Shown: in pieces, positions 43,001 through 53,280 of the stretch
Layout of the letters: the number at the start of each line of letters is the position of its first letter
How positions within the stretch are numbered: the stretch's first letter is position 1
DNA from: Tomocerus qinae
Taxonomy: Eukaryota; Arthropoda; Collembola; Entomobryomorpha; Tomoceridae
DNA: 64,000 nt
Reading direction: 5' to 3'
NCBI GenBank assembly: GCA_020055645.1
Contig: CM034546.1
Location: 75,516,001 to 75,580,000 of the forward strand
Position numbers and translations under genes: made by a program
The notes under the pieces: model-generated
What the model saw: only the letters and a program-made list of their open reading frames with translations
What the model was told of the DNA's origin: nothing
Databases searched by the model: none

Positions 43001-45158
43001 ATGGGTATTAAACTGCATCATTTTTCATTAAATTTCATCTAAATTAAAACAAAAATGCTTCTATTTAAGTCAATAATTTATAAATTGAGTCATTAGAATA
43101 GGTTATGTTTCAGCGCAGTACATCATTAATATCAATACGAAACATTGACAGATACTGATAGATTCATTTAAGGTGATTGCAGAAACTTTCAGGGACCTAC
43201 TTTAGATCTAATTAAATTGTTCCTAATATAGACATAATTATTATACCATGTATGTAAAATATTTAGAAAATTTGTTAATTTTTGAAATTTAGAAATACTA
43301 ATACAACTATTTTCTTTTGGGTGTTAAACTGCATTATTTTCATTAAATTTCTGTTAAATTAAAGCAAAGATTCTTCTTGTTAGGTTATTAATTTATAAAT
43401 CGAGTCATTAGCATAGGTATTGTTTCAGCGCAGTACATCATTAATGTGAATACCTATCATTGACAGATACTGTTGCGAGTCAAAAATATCCAAAAACCTT
43501 CTGTTCATTTATAGTGGTTGCAGAAACTTTCAGGGACTACTATAAATCTAATTAATTTGTGCCTAATATAAACTGAATTATTCCACCATGTATGTAAAAT
43601 ATCTGGAACATTTGTTAATTTTTGAAATTTAGAAATACAAATGCAACTATTTTTTATGGGTTTTAAACTGCACCATTTTTCATAAAATTTCTGGTTAAAT
43701 AAAACAAAGATGCTTCTATTTAGGTTATTAATTTATAAATCGAATCATTAGCATAGGTATTGATTCAGCGCATTACATCATTAATTTCAATACCTAACCT
43801 TAATATATACTTTCCTCGAGTCAAAAACATCCATACAACCTTCTATTCATTTAAGGTGATTGCTGCAACTTTCAGGGACCTACTACAGATCTAATTAAAT
43901 TGTGCCTAATATAAACAAAATTATTAAACCATTTATGTAAAATATCTGGAATATTCGTTAATTTTTGAAATTTAGAAATACTAATGCAACTATTTTTTTA
44001 TGGGTATTAAACTGCATCATTTTTCATTAAATTTTATCTAAATTAAAACAAAAACGCTTCTATTTAAGATAATAATTTATAAATTGAGTCATTAGAATAG
44101 GTTATGTTTCAGCGCAGTACATCATTATTGTCAATACGAAACATTGACAGATACTGATAGATTTATTTAAGGTGATTGCAGAAACTTTCAGGGACCTACT
44201 TTAGATCTAATTAAATTGTTCCTAATATAGACATAATTATTATACCATGTATGTAAAATATTTAGAAAATTTGTTAATTTTTGAAATTTAGAAATTCCAA
44301 TACAACTATTTTCTTTTGGGTGTTAAACTGCATTATTTTCATTAAATTTCTGTTAAATTAAAGCAAAGATTCTTCTTGTTAGGTTATTAATTTATAAATC
44401 GAGTCATTAGCATAGGTATTGTTTCAGCGCAGTACATCATTAATGTGAATACCTATCATTGACAGATACTGTTGCGAGTCAAAAATATCCAAAAACCTTC
44501 TGTTCATTTATAGTGGTTGCAGAAACTTTCAGGGACTACTATAAATCTAATTAATTTGTGCCTAATATAAACTGAATTATTACACCATGTATGTAAAATA
44601 TCTGGAACATTTGTTAATTTTTGAAATTTAGAAATACTAATGCAACTATTTTTTATGGGTTTTAAACTGCAAAATTTTTCATAAAATTTCTGTTTAATTA
44701 AAACAAAGATGCTTCTATTTAGGTTATTAATTTATAAATCGAATCATTAGCATAGGTATTGATTCAGCGCATTACATCATTAATGTCAATACCTAACCTT
44801 AATATATACTGTCCTCGAGTCAAAAATATCCTTACAACCTTCTATTCATTTAAGGTGATTGCTGCAACTTTTAGTGACCTACTACAGATCTAATTAAATT
44901 GTGCCTAATATAAACTGAAATATTATACCCTGTATGTAAATTATGTGGAACATTTCTTCATTTTTGAAATTTAAAAATACTAATGCAACTATTTTTTAAT
45001 CAATCTTAAACTGCATCATTTTTAATAAAATTTTTGGTTAATTAAAACAAAGATGCTTCTATTTAGGTTATTAATTTATAAATCGAATCATTAGCATAGT
45101 TATTGATTCAGCGCAGTACATCATTAATGTCAATACCTAACCTTAATATATAATGTCC
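40057..45158 (+). repeat. Direct duplication of 1.86 kb within the 340-bp satellite (offset 3241)
   Basis: 40057-41917 matches 43298-45158 at an offset of 3241 bp, including private variants ATTATTCCACCATG (40337/43578), GAAATACAAATGC (40391/43632), GAAATTCCAATAC (41050/44291) and TTTTTTAATCAATC (41751/44992). Small differences exist, for example CTTTCAGGGACC versus CTTTTAGTGACC. Copy 1 ends with a deletion junction at about 41917, where AATGTCC is followed directly by AATAAATTATT. Confidence 0.88.
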
Positions 45159-48100
45159 GCGAGTCTAAAATATCCAAACAACCTTTTATTCATTTAAGAT
45201 GATTGCTGCAACTTTCAGGGACCTACTACAGATCTAATTAAATTGTGCCTAATATAAACATAATTATTAAACCATGTATGTCAAATATCTGGAATATTCG
45301 TTAATTTTTGAAATTTAGAAATACTAATGCAACTTTTTTCTTATGGGTATTAAACTGCATCATTTTTCATTAAATTTCAATTAAATGAAAACAAAAATGC
45401 TTCTATTTAAGTCAATAATTTATAAATTCAGTCATTAGCATTAAATTGCTCCTAATATAGACATAATTATTATATTATGTATGTAAAATATTTTGAAAAT
45501 TTGTTAATTTTTGAAATTTAGAAATACTAATACAGCTATTTTCTTTTGGGTGTTAAACTGTATTATTTTCATTAAATTTCTGTTAAATTAAAGCAAAGAT
45601 GCTTCTACTTAGGTTATTATTTTATAAATCGAGTCATTAGCATAGGTATTGTTTCAGCGCAGTACATCATTAATGTGAATACCTATCATTGACAGATACT
45701 GTTGCGAGTCAAAAATATCCAAAAACCTTCTGTTCATTTATAGTGGTTGCAGAAACTTTCAGGGACTACTATAAATCTAATTAAATTGTGCCTAATATAA
45801 ACTGAATTATTATACCCTGTATGTAAATTATGTGAAACATTTCTTCATTTTTGAAATTTAAAAATACTAATGCAACTATTTTTTATGGGTGTTAAACTGC
45901 ATCATTTTTCATAAAATTTCTGGTTAATTAAAACAAAGATGCTTCTATTTAGGTTATTAATTTATAAATCGAATCATTAGCATAGTTATTGATTCAGCGC
46001 AGTACATCATTAATGTCAATACCTAACCTTAATATATACTGTCCGCGAGTCTAAAATATCCAAACAACCTTTTATTCATTTAAGATGATTGCTGCAACTT
46101 TCAGGGACCTACTACAGATCTAATTAAATTGTGCCTAATATAAACTGAATTATTATACCATGTATGTGAAATATCTGGAACATTTGTTAATTTTTGAAAT
46201 TTAGAAATACTAATGCAACTATTTTTTATGGGTGTTAAACTGCACCATTTTTTATAAAATTTCTTAATAATTAAAACAAAGATGCTTCTATTTAGGTTAT
46301 TAATTTATAAATCGAATCATTAGCATAGGTATTGTTTCAGCGCAGTACATCATTAATCTCAATACGAAACATTAATAGACACTTTCCTCGAGTCAAAAAT
46401 ATCCAAACAACCTTCTATTCATTTAAGGTGATTGCTGCAACTTTCAGGGAACTACTACGGATCAAATTAATTTGTGCCTAATATAAACATAATTATTATA
46501 CCTTGTATGTAATTTATGTGGTACATTTCTTAATTTTTTGAAATTTAGAAATACTAATGCAACTATTTTCTTATGGGTATTAAACTGCATCATTTTTCAT
46601 TAAATTTCTGGTTAATTAAAGCAAAGATGCTTCTTGTTAGGTTATTAATTTATAAATCGAATCATTAGCGAACGTATTGATTCAGCGCAGTACATCATTA
46701 ATGTCAATACGAAACATTGACAGATTGTGTCCTCGAGTCAAAAAAATCTAAACAACCTTATGATCATTTAATGTGATTGCAGAAACTTTCAGGGACCTAC
46801 TATAGATCTATTTAAATTGGGCCTTATATAAACATAATTATTATACCTTGTATAAAAATTATGTGGTACATTTCTTAATTTTTGAAATTTAAAAATGCTA
46901 ATGCAACTATTTTCTAATGGGTGTTAAAGTGCATCATTTTTCATTATATTTCTGGTTAATTAAAACAAGATGCTTCTACTTAGGTTATTAATTTATAAAT
47001 CGAATCATTAGCATAGTTAATGTTTCAGCGCAGTACATCATTACTCTGAATACCTATCATTGACAGATACTGTCGCCAGTCAAAAATATCCAATTAACCT
47101 TCTTTTTATTTATAGTGATTGCAGAAACTTTCAGGGCGCTACTATAAATCTAATTAAATTGTGCCTAATATAAACTGAAATATTATACCCTGTATGTAAA
47201 TTATGGGGAACATTTCTTCATTTTTGAAATTTAAAAATACTAATGCAACTATTTTCTTATGGATCTTAAACTGCATCATTTTTCATAAAATTTCTGATTA
47301 ATTAACACAAAGATGCTTCTATTTAGGTTATTAATTTATAAATCGAATCATTAGCAAACGTATTGATTCAGCGCAGTACATCATTAATGTCAATACCTAA
47401 CCTTAATATATACTGTCCTCAAGTCAAAAATATCCTAACAACCTTCCATTCATTTAAGGTGATTGCTGCAACTTTCAGGCACCTACTACAGATCTAATTA
47501 AATTGTGCCTAATATAAACATAATTATTAAACTATGTATGTAAATTATCTGGAATATTCGTTAATTTTTGAAATTTAGAAATACTAATGCAACTATTTTC
47601 TTATGGGTATTAAACTGCATCCTTTTTCAATAAATTTCAATTAAAATAAAACAAAAATGCTTCTATTTTAGTCAATAATTTACAAATTGAGTCATTAGAA
47701 TAGGTATTGTTTCAGCGGAGTACATTATTATTGTCAATACGAAACATAGATAGATACTGTCCTTGAGTCAAATATATCCAAGCAGCATTCTATTCATTTA
47801 AGGTGATTGCAGGCACTTTCAGGGACCTACTTTAGATCTAATTAAATTGTTCCTAACATAGACATAATTATTATACCATGTATGTAAAATATTTAGAAAG
47901 TTTGTTAATTTTTTTAAATTTAGAAATACCAATACAAATTTTTTCTTTTGGGTGTTAACCTGCATCATTTTTCATGAAATTTCTGGTTAATTAAAGCAAA
48001 GATGCTTCTTGTTAGGTTATTAATTTATAAATCGAATCATTAGCATAGGAATTGTTTCAGCGCAGTACATCATTAATGTGAATACCTATTATTGACAGAT

Positions 48101-48789
48101 ACTGTCGCGAGTCAAAAATATCCAAACAACCTTCTGTTCATTTATAGTAATTGCAGAAACTTTCAGGGCACTATTATAATTCTAATTAAATTGTGCCTAA
48201 TATAAACTGAATCATTATACCCTATATGTAAATTATGTGGTACATTTTTTAGTTTTTGAAATTTAAAAATACTAATGCAACTATTTTCTTATGGATCTTA
48301 AACTGCATCATTTTTCATAAAATTTCTTGTTAATTAAAACAAAGATGCTTCTATTTAGGTTATTAATTTATAAATAGAATCATTAGCATAGGTATTGATT
48401 TCGCGCAGTACATCATTAATGTCAATACCTAACCTTAATATATACTTTCCTCGAGCCAATAATATCCATACAACCTTCTATTCATTTAAGGTGATTGCTG
48501 CAACTTTCAGGGACCTACTACAGATCTAATTAAATTGTGCCTAATATAAACATAATTATTTAACCATGTATGTAAAATATCTGGAATATTCGTTAATTTT
48601 TGAAATTTAGAAATACTAATGCAATTATTTTCTTATGGGTATGAAACTGCATCATTTTTCATTAAATTTCAATTAAATTAAAGCAAAAATGTTTTTATTT
48701 AATTCAATAATTTATAAATTTAGTCATTAGCATAGGTATTGTTTCAGCGCAGTACATCATTATTGTCAATACGAAACATTGACAGATAC
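40057..48789 (+). repeat. Satellite array with monomers of about 316-343 bp
   Basis: About 26 head-to-tail monomers can be followed using anchors such as TTTTTGAAATTTAGAAATAC, TTCAGCGCAGTACATCATTA and GTGCCTAATATAAAC. Anchor starts at 40391, 40734, 41050 and 41390 give lengths of 343, 316 and 340 bp. The 316-bp class lacks the CCTCGAGTCAAAAATATCC stretch and instead reads GATACTGATAGATT. Monomer types alternate (GGTGTTAAACTGCATT, GGTTTTAAACTGCACC, GGTATTAAACTGCATC), giving trimers of about 1 kb between about 42296 and 44291. From about 45.5 kb to the right edge the monomers are more divergent. The first monomer is cut by the N gap and the last by the retroelement. There are no long ORFs. Confidence 0.95.
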
Positions 48790-48998
48790 TGTGATGAAAT
48801 GCCCAAAAAGGGTAAAATAAATGTATGATTAATAATAAGTAGGTAGTTAATTTTATTTATTTAACTCTATGCATAAGGAATAATTAGGTACATGAATGTG
48901 GTATTCCATATTAATAATTAAGAGAAGAATAAGGATTAAATTTAGCATGTAGAGATACAAACCATAATTTGCTGACAAGCAAAACAAAACAAAACATT

Positions 48999-49007
48999 GT
49001 ATAAAAA
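48999..49007 (+). promoter_or_regulatory. TATA-like box in the LTR
   Basis: GTATAAAAA lies in the middle of the LTR, placing a transcription start roughly 25-35 bp downstream (about 49030-49040). This fits a U3/R boundary. It is a motif match only. Confidence 0.5.
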
Positions 49008-49053
49008 TTACATCATGAGTGTCGTGCATGTATGAGGAATGCAAAGAGAAGAC

Positions 49054-49059
49054 AATAAA
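49054..49059 (+). promoter_or_regulatory. AATAAA polyadenylation signal in the LTR
   Basis: AATAAA sits about 50 bp after the TATA-like box, as expected near the R region of an LTR. The short TATA-to-AATAAA distance would let the 5' LTR include both start and polyadenylation elements. Confidence 0.45.
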
Positions 49060-49250
49060 ATTAAAAGAGCTGAAATGGGACTTGAACTTCTGCTCTTGAT
49101 GCAAACGGACATATACGTATTTCTTTGTTCTTTTATTTTGCGCATATACCAGAAATTGAACTGTAAGTTAATTTCCATTAAGATATTTTTGGGTAAAAAG
49201 CCTACAGTAAAACTGAGGGAACTTGACTAACGGCCCTTGAAGGGTGAGTT

Positions 49251-49273
49251 CCTGACATGGCGACCATGACAGG
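49251..49273 (+). other. Hairpin spanning the LTR/PBS junction
   Basis: CCTGACATGG (49251-49260) pairs with CCATGACAGG (49264-49273) around a CGA loop, with one mismatch in ten. A longer outer stem, GGCCCTT (49232-49238) with AAGGGCC (49298-49304), encloses it. The LTR end and primer-binding site would thus be folded in genomic RNA. Confidence 0.6.
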
Positions 49274-49275
49274 AC
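49258..49275 (+). other. Primer-binding site, tRNA-Arg type
   Basis: TGGCGACCATGACAGGAC begins with TGG, the complement of the tRNA CCA tail, directly after the LTR. It fits, with one mismatch (A for G at position 9), the complement of the 3' end of an insect tRNA-Arg as I remember it (TGGCGACCGTGACAGGAC). mdg1/412-type gypsy elements are known to use tRNA-Arg. The match should be checked against the host tRNA set. Confidence 0.7.
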
Positions 49276-49348
49276 CCGTGGAGGGTACCTTCGCCTGAAG
49301 GGCCCAACGAAACGGGAAACTGAGAAGTGAATCCAGAGTGAATCTTCG
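49276..49348 (+). other. Start of the retroelement leader
   Basis: This GC-richer untranslated leader follows the primer-binding site. It holds the right arm of the outer PBS stem and no credible ORF. Confidence 0.5.
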
Positions 49349-49560
49349 GATCAAAGGACAAACGAAAATCAGTGATTAAAGGACAAACGAGAATTAGTGA
49401 TTATAGGACATTTATATTAAGTGAAAATCTTTAACTAAAAGGACATTATAAATTAGTGAAAGTTTTTGATTAAAGGACAATCTTAATAAGTGAAAATTTT
49501 CGATTAAAGGACAATTTTAATAAGTGAAAATCTCCGATTAATGGACATTGTTGGGTGATC
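49349..49560 (+). repeat. Seven short degenerate tandem repeats in the retroelement leader
   Basis: Units begin GATCAAAGGACA, GATTAAAGGACA, GATTATAGGACA, AACTAAAAGGACA, GATTAAAGGACA, GATTAAAGGACA and GATTAATGGACA at 49349, 49374, 49399, 49433, 49468, 49502 and 49536. Spacings are 25, 25, 34, 35, 34 and 34 bp. Later units also share AATAAGTGAAAATYT. They lie between the primer-binding site and gag, the same place where Drosophila gypsy carries its repeated Su(Hw) insulator sites. The sequence here is different, so any protein-binding role is inference. Confidence 0.8.
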
Positions 49561-50149
49561 ACTGGACAGTGGAAGTGTGCAAAAATCTCAGAATGGTATA
49601 CAAAATTTTCTTCGGAAACAAAGTAAGTAAATTCTTATATTGTCTCTAAGGACAGAACTGGGATAAATAAGGTAATTTTCGATTGAAAATTTTTAAGTCA
49701 TACAAAATTATCTATAAATGAATACGAAAATAAATATTGAAAAAGTGGACACCGAGCGAGTCCAAATAATTTAAAGTGGCCACGCCCACCCCAAGATCCA
49801 CGCCGATTTTTTTTGAAAATTCGGTACTTGTAAATTTGCAAATAAAAAAGTGAAGTAGGGGATACATGGGACATTATCTACTCCACAATAATTCCATCAT
49901 TTTTCTGTCTTTTTAAATAAAAAGACAGTGGCGACAAACAATATTTACCAGAAATTTTAGAAAAACGTCATACCTAAATATTAGCGAAGTTACCCGTCCA
50001 CGACGGGCAAACAAAAATATAAATAAACTCTTTTCTAACCAGGGCCGCAGCCAGAAAAAAATTTCGGGAGGGGCACCGAGAAAAAATTTTTTTGCGATTT
50101 TAGACAGGGTGAGCGCTGGAGACGAGAGGAATACACGTGCTTCAGCTGA
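49561..50149 (+). other. Rest of leader, with two hairpins and no clear gene
   Basis: No convincing ORF is visible. A perfect 10-bp stem, CTGTCTTTTT with AAAAAGACAG, lies at 49905-49928 around a 4-base loop. A 6-bp GC stem, CCCGTC with GACGGG, lies at 49993-50007. A segment at 50041-50080 (CAGGGCCGCAGCCAG followed by A/T runs and GGGAGGGGC) differs in composition from its surroundings. An open stretch without ATG in the region about 50100-50170 may be the start of gag in another frame. Confidence 0.5.
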
Positions 50150-51127
50150 AAGAAGAGCAAGGGAAGCAGTGCTGGTACTAAGGGGAACCCCCCTAGAAAT
50201 CCGTTTATAGAGGATGATACAGACGAAGAGCACCAGAGGTCAAATGCCTCTAGCCCCATTTCTGAGAAAAGTCAAGAAGCACCGCCGCACGTCCCCGACA
50301 TGGAAACGTTAGAGGCGTTGCCGAAGCAGCATCAAAAAGACACAGATGAATTAAAAAGAAAGCAGGCTGAAGTTCAGGCCAATTTTGATGTCGTCCTCGC
50401 ATTAAGGGACGAGATGGTAGCCGTCAGGGATCAGTTGAAGGCTGAGAACGTAAGAAGTACCAACGCTAGAAGGGCAGTAAGGGAACCACCGCCAACTTCT
50501 ACTCCAACCGGACCTCCTGGTCGTGAAACTATCCGTGCACAGTTGTTGAGACTCTTCGATACTGACCCAGAGGCAGGCACAAGTAACACCGGTAGACCCT
50601 ATGCAGCCACCGGCAATCCGGCGAGGTCAATCCCCTCCGACGGTAGGCAGAGCCGTATGTCCTACCATATCCTTCCTCGGACACCAGCTAACAATGACGA
50701 GGAAATAGGTCTACTGGCACAACAATCAGCCCCCACATTTGGAGTGAACATATTACAATCATTCCATACAATGTTCGTTGGAGACAGCAGAGAGCCTGGA
50801 ATGGCAAAAGAATTCTTACGAAAGTACGAATCCATGACGTCAGCCATGACCCAAGCTGAGAAGAAGAAACATTTTGCATCAGTTTTGGGCGGAACAGCAT
50901 CCATGTGGTTGGAATTGTTCATCGCAAAAATGAACGAAGAAGAGTTAGAAGATGATGGACATGGAATTATGGTTGGCGGCTTCGCGAAAGTGACATGGCC
51001 AGAACTAAAAAAGGAATTCTTATTGGAGTTTGATAAGAATAATGCTCAGGCATTTATCGTCATGCAGATGCGACCGGATGAGTCGGCTTCAACATTCTTT
51101 ATACGAATCAATATTCATTCTTTATAG
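50150..51127 (+). pseudogene. gag: Gag polyprotein, N-terminal and capsid part (frameshifted)
   Basis: The first ATG of this frame is at 50300 and gives 275 residues, but the frame is open from 50150 and the upstream residues look coding, so the true start probably lies further upstream in another frame. A break near 50170-50195 falls beside GGGG and CCCCCC runs. The ORF begins with a charged helical stretch, METLEALPKQHQKDTDELKR, with coiled-coil character, followed by a Pro/Thr/Ser-rich linker. It then has a retrotransposon-gag capsid-like region around residues 148-265 with FVGDSREPGMAKEFLRKYE, HFASVLGGTASMWLE and WPELKKEFLLEF. The typical final capsid helices continue in another frame after about 51100, so the stop at 51125-51127 is premature. 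Gag would form the particle in the cytoplasm. Family assignment rests on the W..LK..F..F pattern and on position before protease. Confidence 0.75.
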
Positions 51128-51459
51128 CAGTCATCTCGAAGCAGGAAGTCCTCTCAGCGAAGAGATGCTGATACAACAGATTATAGAAAAACTTAATGAC
51201 TTCTATTATGAAAAAGTGGTCAACAAGTTTCCCGAGTCTTGATAGTTTAAAGAGAAAGATGAACGAAATAGACGCAGGGAGACAAGCGGTTAACCGAAAA
51301 AGAGCTCAAAGTAACGGAACCAAGAGGGTTGCTACGATGAAATCCACGGAAGAGCCGCCGGAAAAGATTGCAGCTCTCATCATGGAATTCGGAAAACAAA
51401 TTGATGACAGGTTTACAAAGATGCAGAAAGCTTGGACTACAAGCGGAAGGCCATTGTGA
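51105..51459 (+). pseudogene. gag: Gag C-terminal remnants in two further frames
   Basis: After the capsid frame ends, the capsid C-terminal pattern (HLEAGSPLSEEMLIQQIIEK) resumes in a second frame and stops at 51240-51242. It then continues in a third frame (LDSLKRKMNEIDAGRQAVNR) to a TGA at 51457-51459. At least two single-base frameshifts, near 51100-51127 and 51235-51245, are therefore needed. The last part is basic and helical, as expected for a nucleocapsid-like region, but no CCHC zinc knuckle is seen. Gag lengths vary widely in Ty3/gypsy, so I do not claim a missing domain. These frameshifts could be decay or consensus errors; the runs are short here, which favours real mutation. Confidence 0.65.
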
Positions 51460-51491
51460 TAAGAAAAATATCTCCTCAGATGATAATGACA

Positions 51492-52068
51492 TTATGAACA
51501 CATATTAGCTTTAGGAGGTAGTAGAAAACAATTATATTGTCCCATCATTTTTGATGAAATAACGGTACAATGCATGATTGATACTGGAGCCTCAACCAGT
51601 GTTATTCATAGTGGTATGTTAAGAGACCGGAGTGACATTGTGGATACTAATATTCGCATCCGTAGTGCCACTCAGAGTCCACTAGTCGTAAGAGGAAAGA
51701 AATTATTAACTATTAAAATAGCAAATATAGAATTTTCAGAATATCTTAATGTAGTTGAAAATATCCCTGAAGGGTTAATCATAATTGGTATGAATATTTT
51801 GGAAAAGCATGGAGGTTGGATTAGCTGTCGTAGACGAAGGGTTTGGTTCGAAGGTGTAGAGTTCGAAGGAAGTCCACATCCATTGCAGATAGATAATGTT
51901 ATTGCGATGCTTCAGTTGATCACTGAAATCTCTTCCCAAACTGTAAATAAGGACAATGCTTCGTCCTTCTTAGAAAGTGACATTGCTGGTAAAATATATG
52001 CTGTTAATGAGAGTGAGAACGAAAATGACTTGACACATGACACATTGGGGAAAAAGTATGTGACATAA
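51492..52068 (+). pseudogene. pol: Aspartic protease domain of Pol
   Basis: The frame is open from 51492, with the first ATG at 51574 inside the domain. MIDTGASTSVIHSGML carries the retropepsin active-site DTGAS, and LIIIGMNILEKHGG matches the (I/L)(I/L)G motif near the C-terminal end of retropepsins. Residues before the ATG (ILALGGSRKQLYC, then CPIIFDEITVQC) form the usual first strands, so translation probably enters from gag by frameshifting rather than at this ATG. The enzyme would cleave Gag and Pol during particle maturation. The frame ends at 52066-52068 and the coding sense continues in another frame from about 52045, next to GGGG and AAAAA runs. That break is either a real frameshift or a homopolymer error. 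Confidence 0.85.
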
Positions 52069-53033
52069 GCGGTGGACCATGTGATTTTGATTTGAGAGGA
52101 AAGAATGATGAGAATGTTGAGAGTAAGACCCCAGTGTTCTACACGGACGGTGTTGCACGGAAGGGCAGCAACGGAAAGAATGATAGGAATATTGAGAGTA
52201 AGACCCCAGTGTTTAACACGGACGGTGTTTCACGGAAGGGCAGCAACAGAAAGAATGATGTGAATGTTGAGAGTAAGACCCCAGTGTTCTACACGGACGG
52301 TGTTGCACGAAAAAGCAGCAACGAGAGAATTGATGAGATGATTGATAAGGGACCCCGGGGCGGTTCATGCGATGGTGAGGCAAATGTATCGCAGGCTGGT
52401 CTGGCCAACCAATCTGTTTGTGCACAGTCTCTACCGGAGCAGGAACCGGAGAATATTATGGAAATAAATGACAATTTTGACTATGACTGTTGTATAGAAC
52501 GTTGTGTAGAGACATGTCATAAAGATGATTTGAATGAAGCAGAGATATGCTGCTTTGGAATGGAATGTCCTTCTGCTAATGAAGAGACTGATTTTTGGAA
52601 AAGAGAATATGAAAGAGAAGTTGCGTGCTTTGAAAGTAGTGAATGCAATGGATATGAAAAAGAAAATGATAAAATTATTAATAGTATTCTAGAAGAAAAG
52701 CTTGACCATTATAATAAGTATGGGATATTGAAAATAAAAGATGACGTGGTGCTGTCACCACATTCCTTTTCTTGCATCCCAATTAAATTTGAAAACATAT
52801 CGAGATTGAGTTCTGATAGTTTGTTTCGACCATGGGAAGAAGTGGGAAAAAATTTTGGAATATTTATTATGCCACATCTTATTAGTTCGGAAACGGTAGC
52901 AATCATGATCTTCAACTTGGGTGATAACCCAACTAAGTTGAATAGAAGCTTGAGAATCGGTTATGCAGAGCCGATGGAGAGGTCTGAAATGACTATTGAA
53001 GACTTTCTATTCACTAGAAGAAGGAGCATTTGA
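52041..53033 (+). pseudogene. pol: Protease-RT linker region of Pol with 25-residue repeats
   Basis: The open frame runs from a stop at 52038 to 53033, with no ATG near its start, so it is read as an internal part of Pol. Three 25-residue repeats (52098-52322) share the pattern KND-N-ESKTPVF-TDGV-RK. Then follows an acidic Cys-rich segment (CCIERCVETC, then CCFGMEC). The last 100 residues (VVLSPHSFSCIPIKFEN, FIMPHLISSETVAIMIFNLG, RSLRIGYAEPME) resemble the beta-strand domain normally found between protease and RT in animal gypsy elements. The usual linker is shorter, so the repeats and Cys-rich insert are unusual. The frame is lost near 52996-53030, where the RT side resumes in the protease frame. 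Confidence 0.7.
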
Positions 53034-53280
53034 TATTAATCCAAATGCACCAGAGAAAGACAGAGAAGAAACTAGAAAGATCATAATAGAGTTTCAAGAC
53101 AGATTCGCATTTACGAACTCACAATTGGGTTGTACCTCTTCTATTACGCATAGCATTGACACAGGAGATCATCCCCCTGTCAGAGAGAAACTTAGGCCAA
53201 GACATTCCCAGGCCGAAAGGCAAATTATTAGGAAACAGGTAGCAGAAATGCTTGCTTGTGGCATTTTTGAAAGGGCTTAA
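52996..53280 (+). pseudogene. pol: Start of reverse transcriptase, ended by in-frame TAA
   Basis: This 94-residue stretch has the N-terminal signature of gypsy RT: HSIDTGDHPPVREKLRP, AERQIIRKQVAEML and CGIFERA. It overlaps the linker frame by 38 bases where a frameshift joins them. TAA at 53278-53280 falls where the family normally reads into SP(Y/W)-type residues. The same frame stays open immediately after it for 955 codons, so this is a single nonsense change rather than a gene end. The ATG at 52996 is not a likely natural start. Confidence 0.85.

Larger units (their letters stand above)
48790..49257 (+). repeat. 5' LTR of the Ty3/gypsy element (about 468 bp)
   Basis: The satellite stops at 48789 and the next bases begin TGTGATGAAATGCCC. 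The segment ends TTCCTGACA immediately before the primer-binding site, so it has TGT...ACA ends as is usual for LTRs. A TATA-like box and an AATAAA hexamer lie in its middle. The start is uncertain by about 3 bp because satellite monomers also continue with TGT at this point. The bases before it, ATAC, would be the left copy of a 4-bp target-site duplication. The call cannot be confirmed by comparison because no 3' LTR is present. Short open frames inside it are not considered genes. Confidence 0.72.

Noticed and set aside
40057..48789. Array of solo LTRs rather than satellite
   Set aside because: Copies are strictly head-to-tail without target duplications, internal regions or TG...CA ends.
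48853..49230. ORFs of 83 (- strand) and 63 (+ strand) residues in the LTR
   Set aside because: They are short, low in complexity and AT-driven, with no recognised domain, and lie in the U3/R part of an LTR.
49913..50259. Two overlapping - strand ORFs of 106 and 74 residues at the leader/gag start
   Set aside because: They cross the leader hairpin and gag, overlap each other, and show no signature; the + strand gag reading explains the region.
52092..53033. Separate gene with TTG start at 52092
   Set aside because: The frame is open upstream of that codon, its end shows the usual pre-RT domain, and it lies between protease and RT; it is a frameshifted part of Pol.
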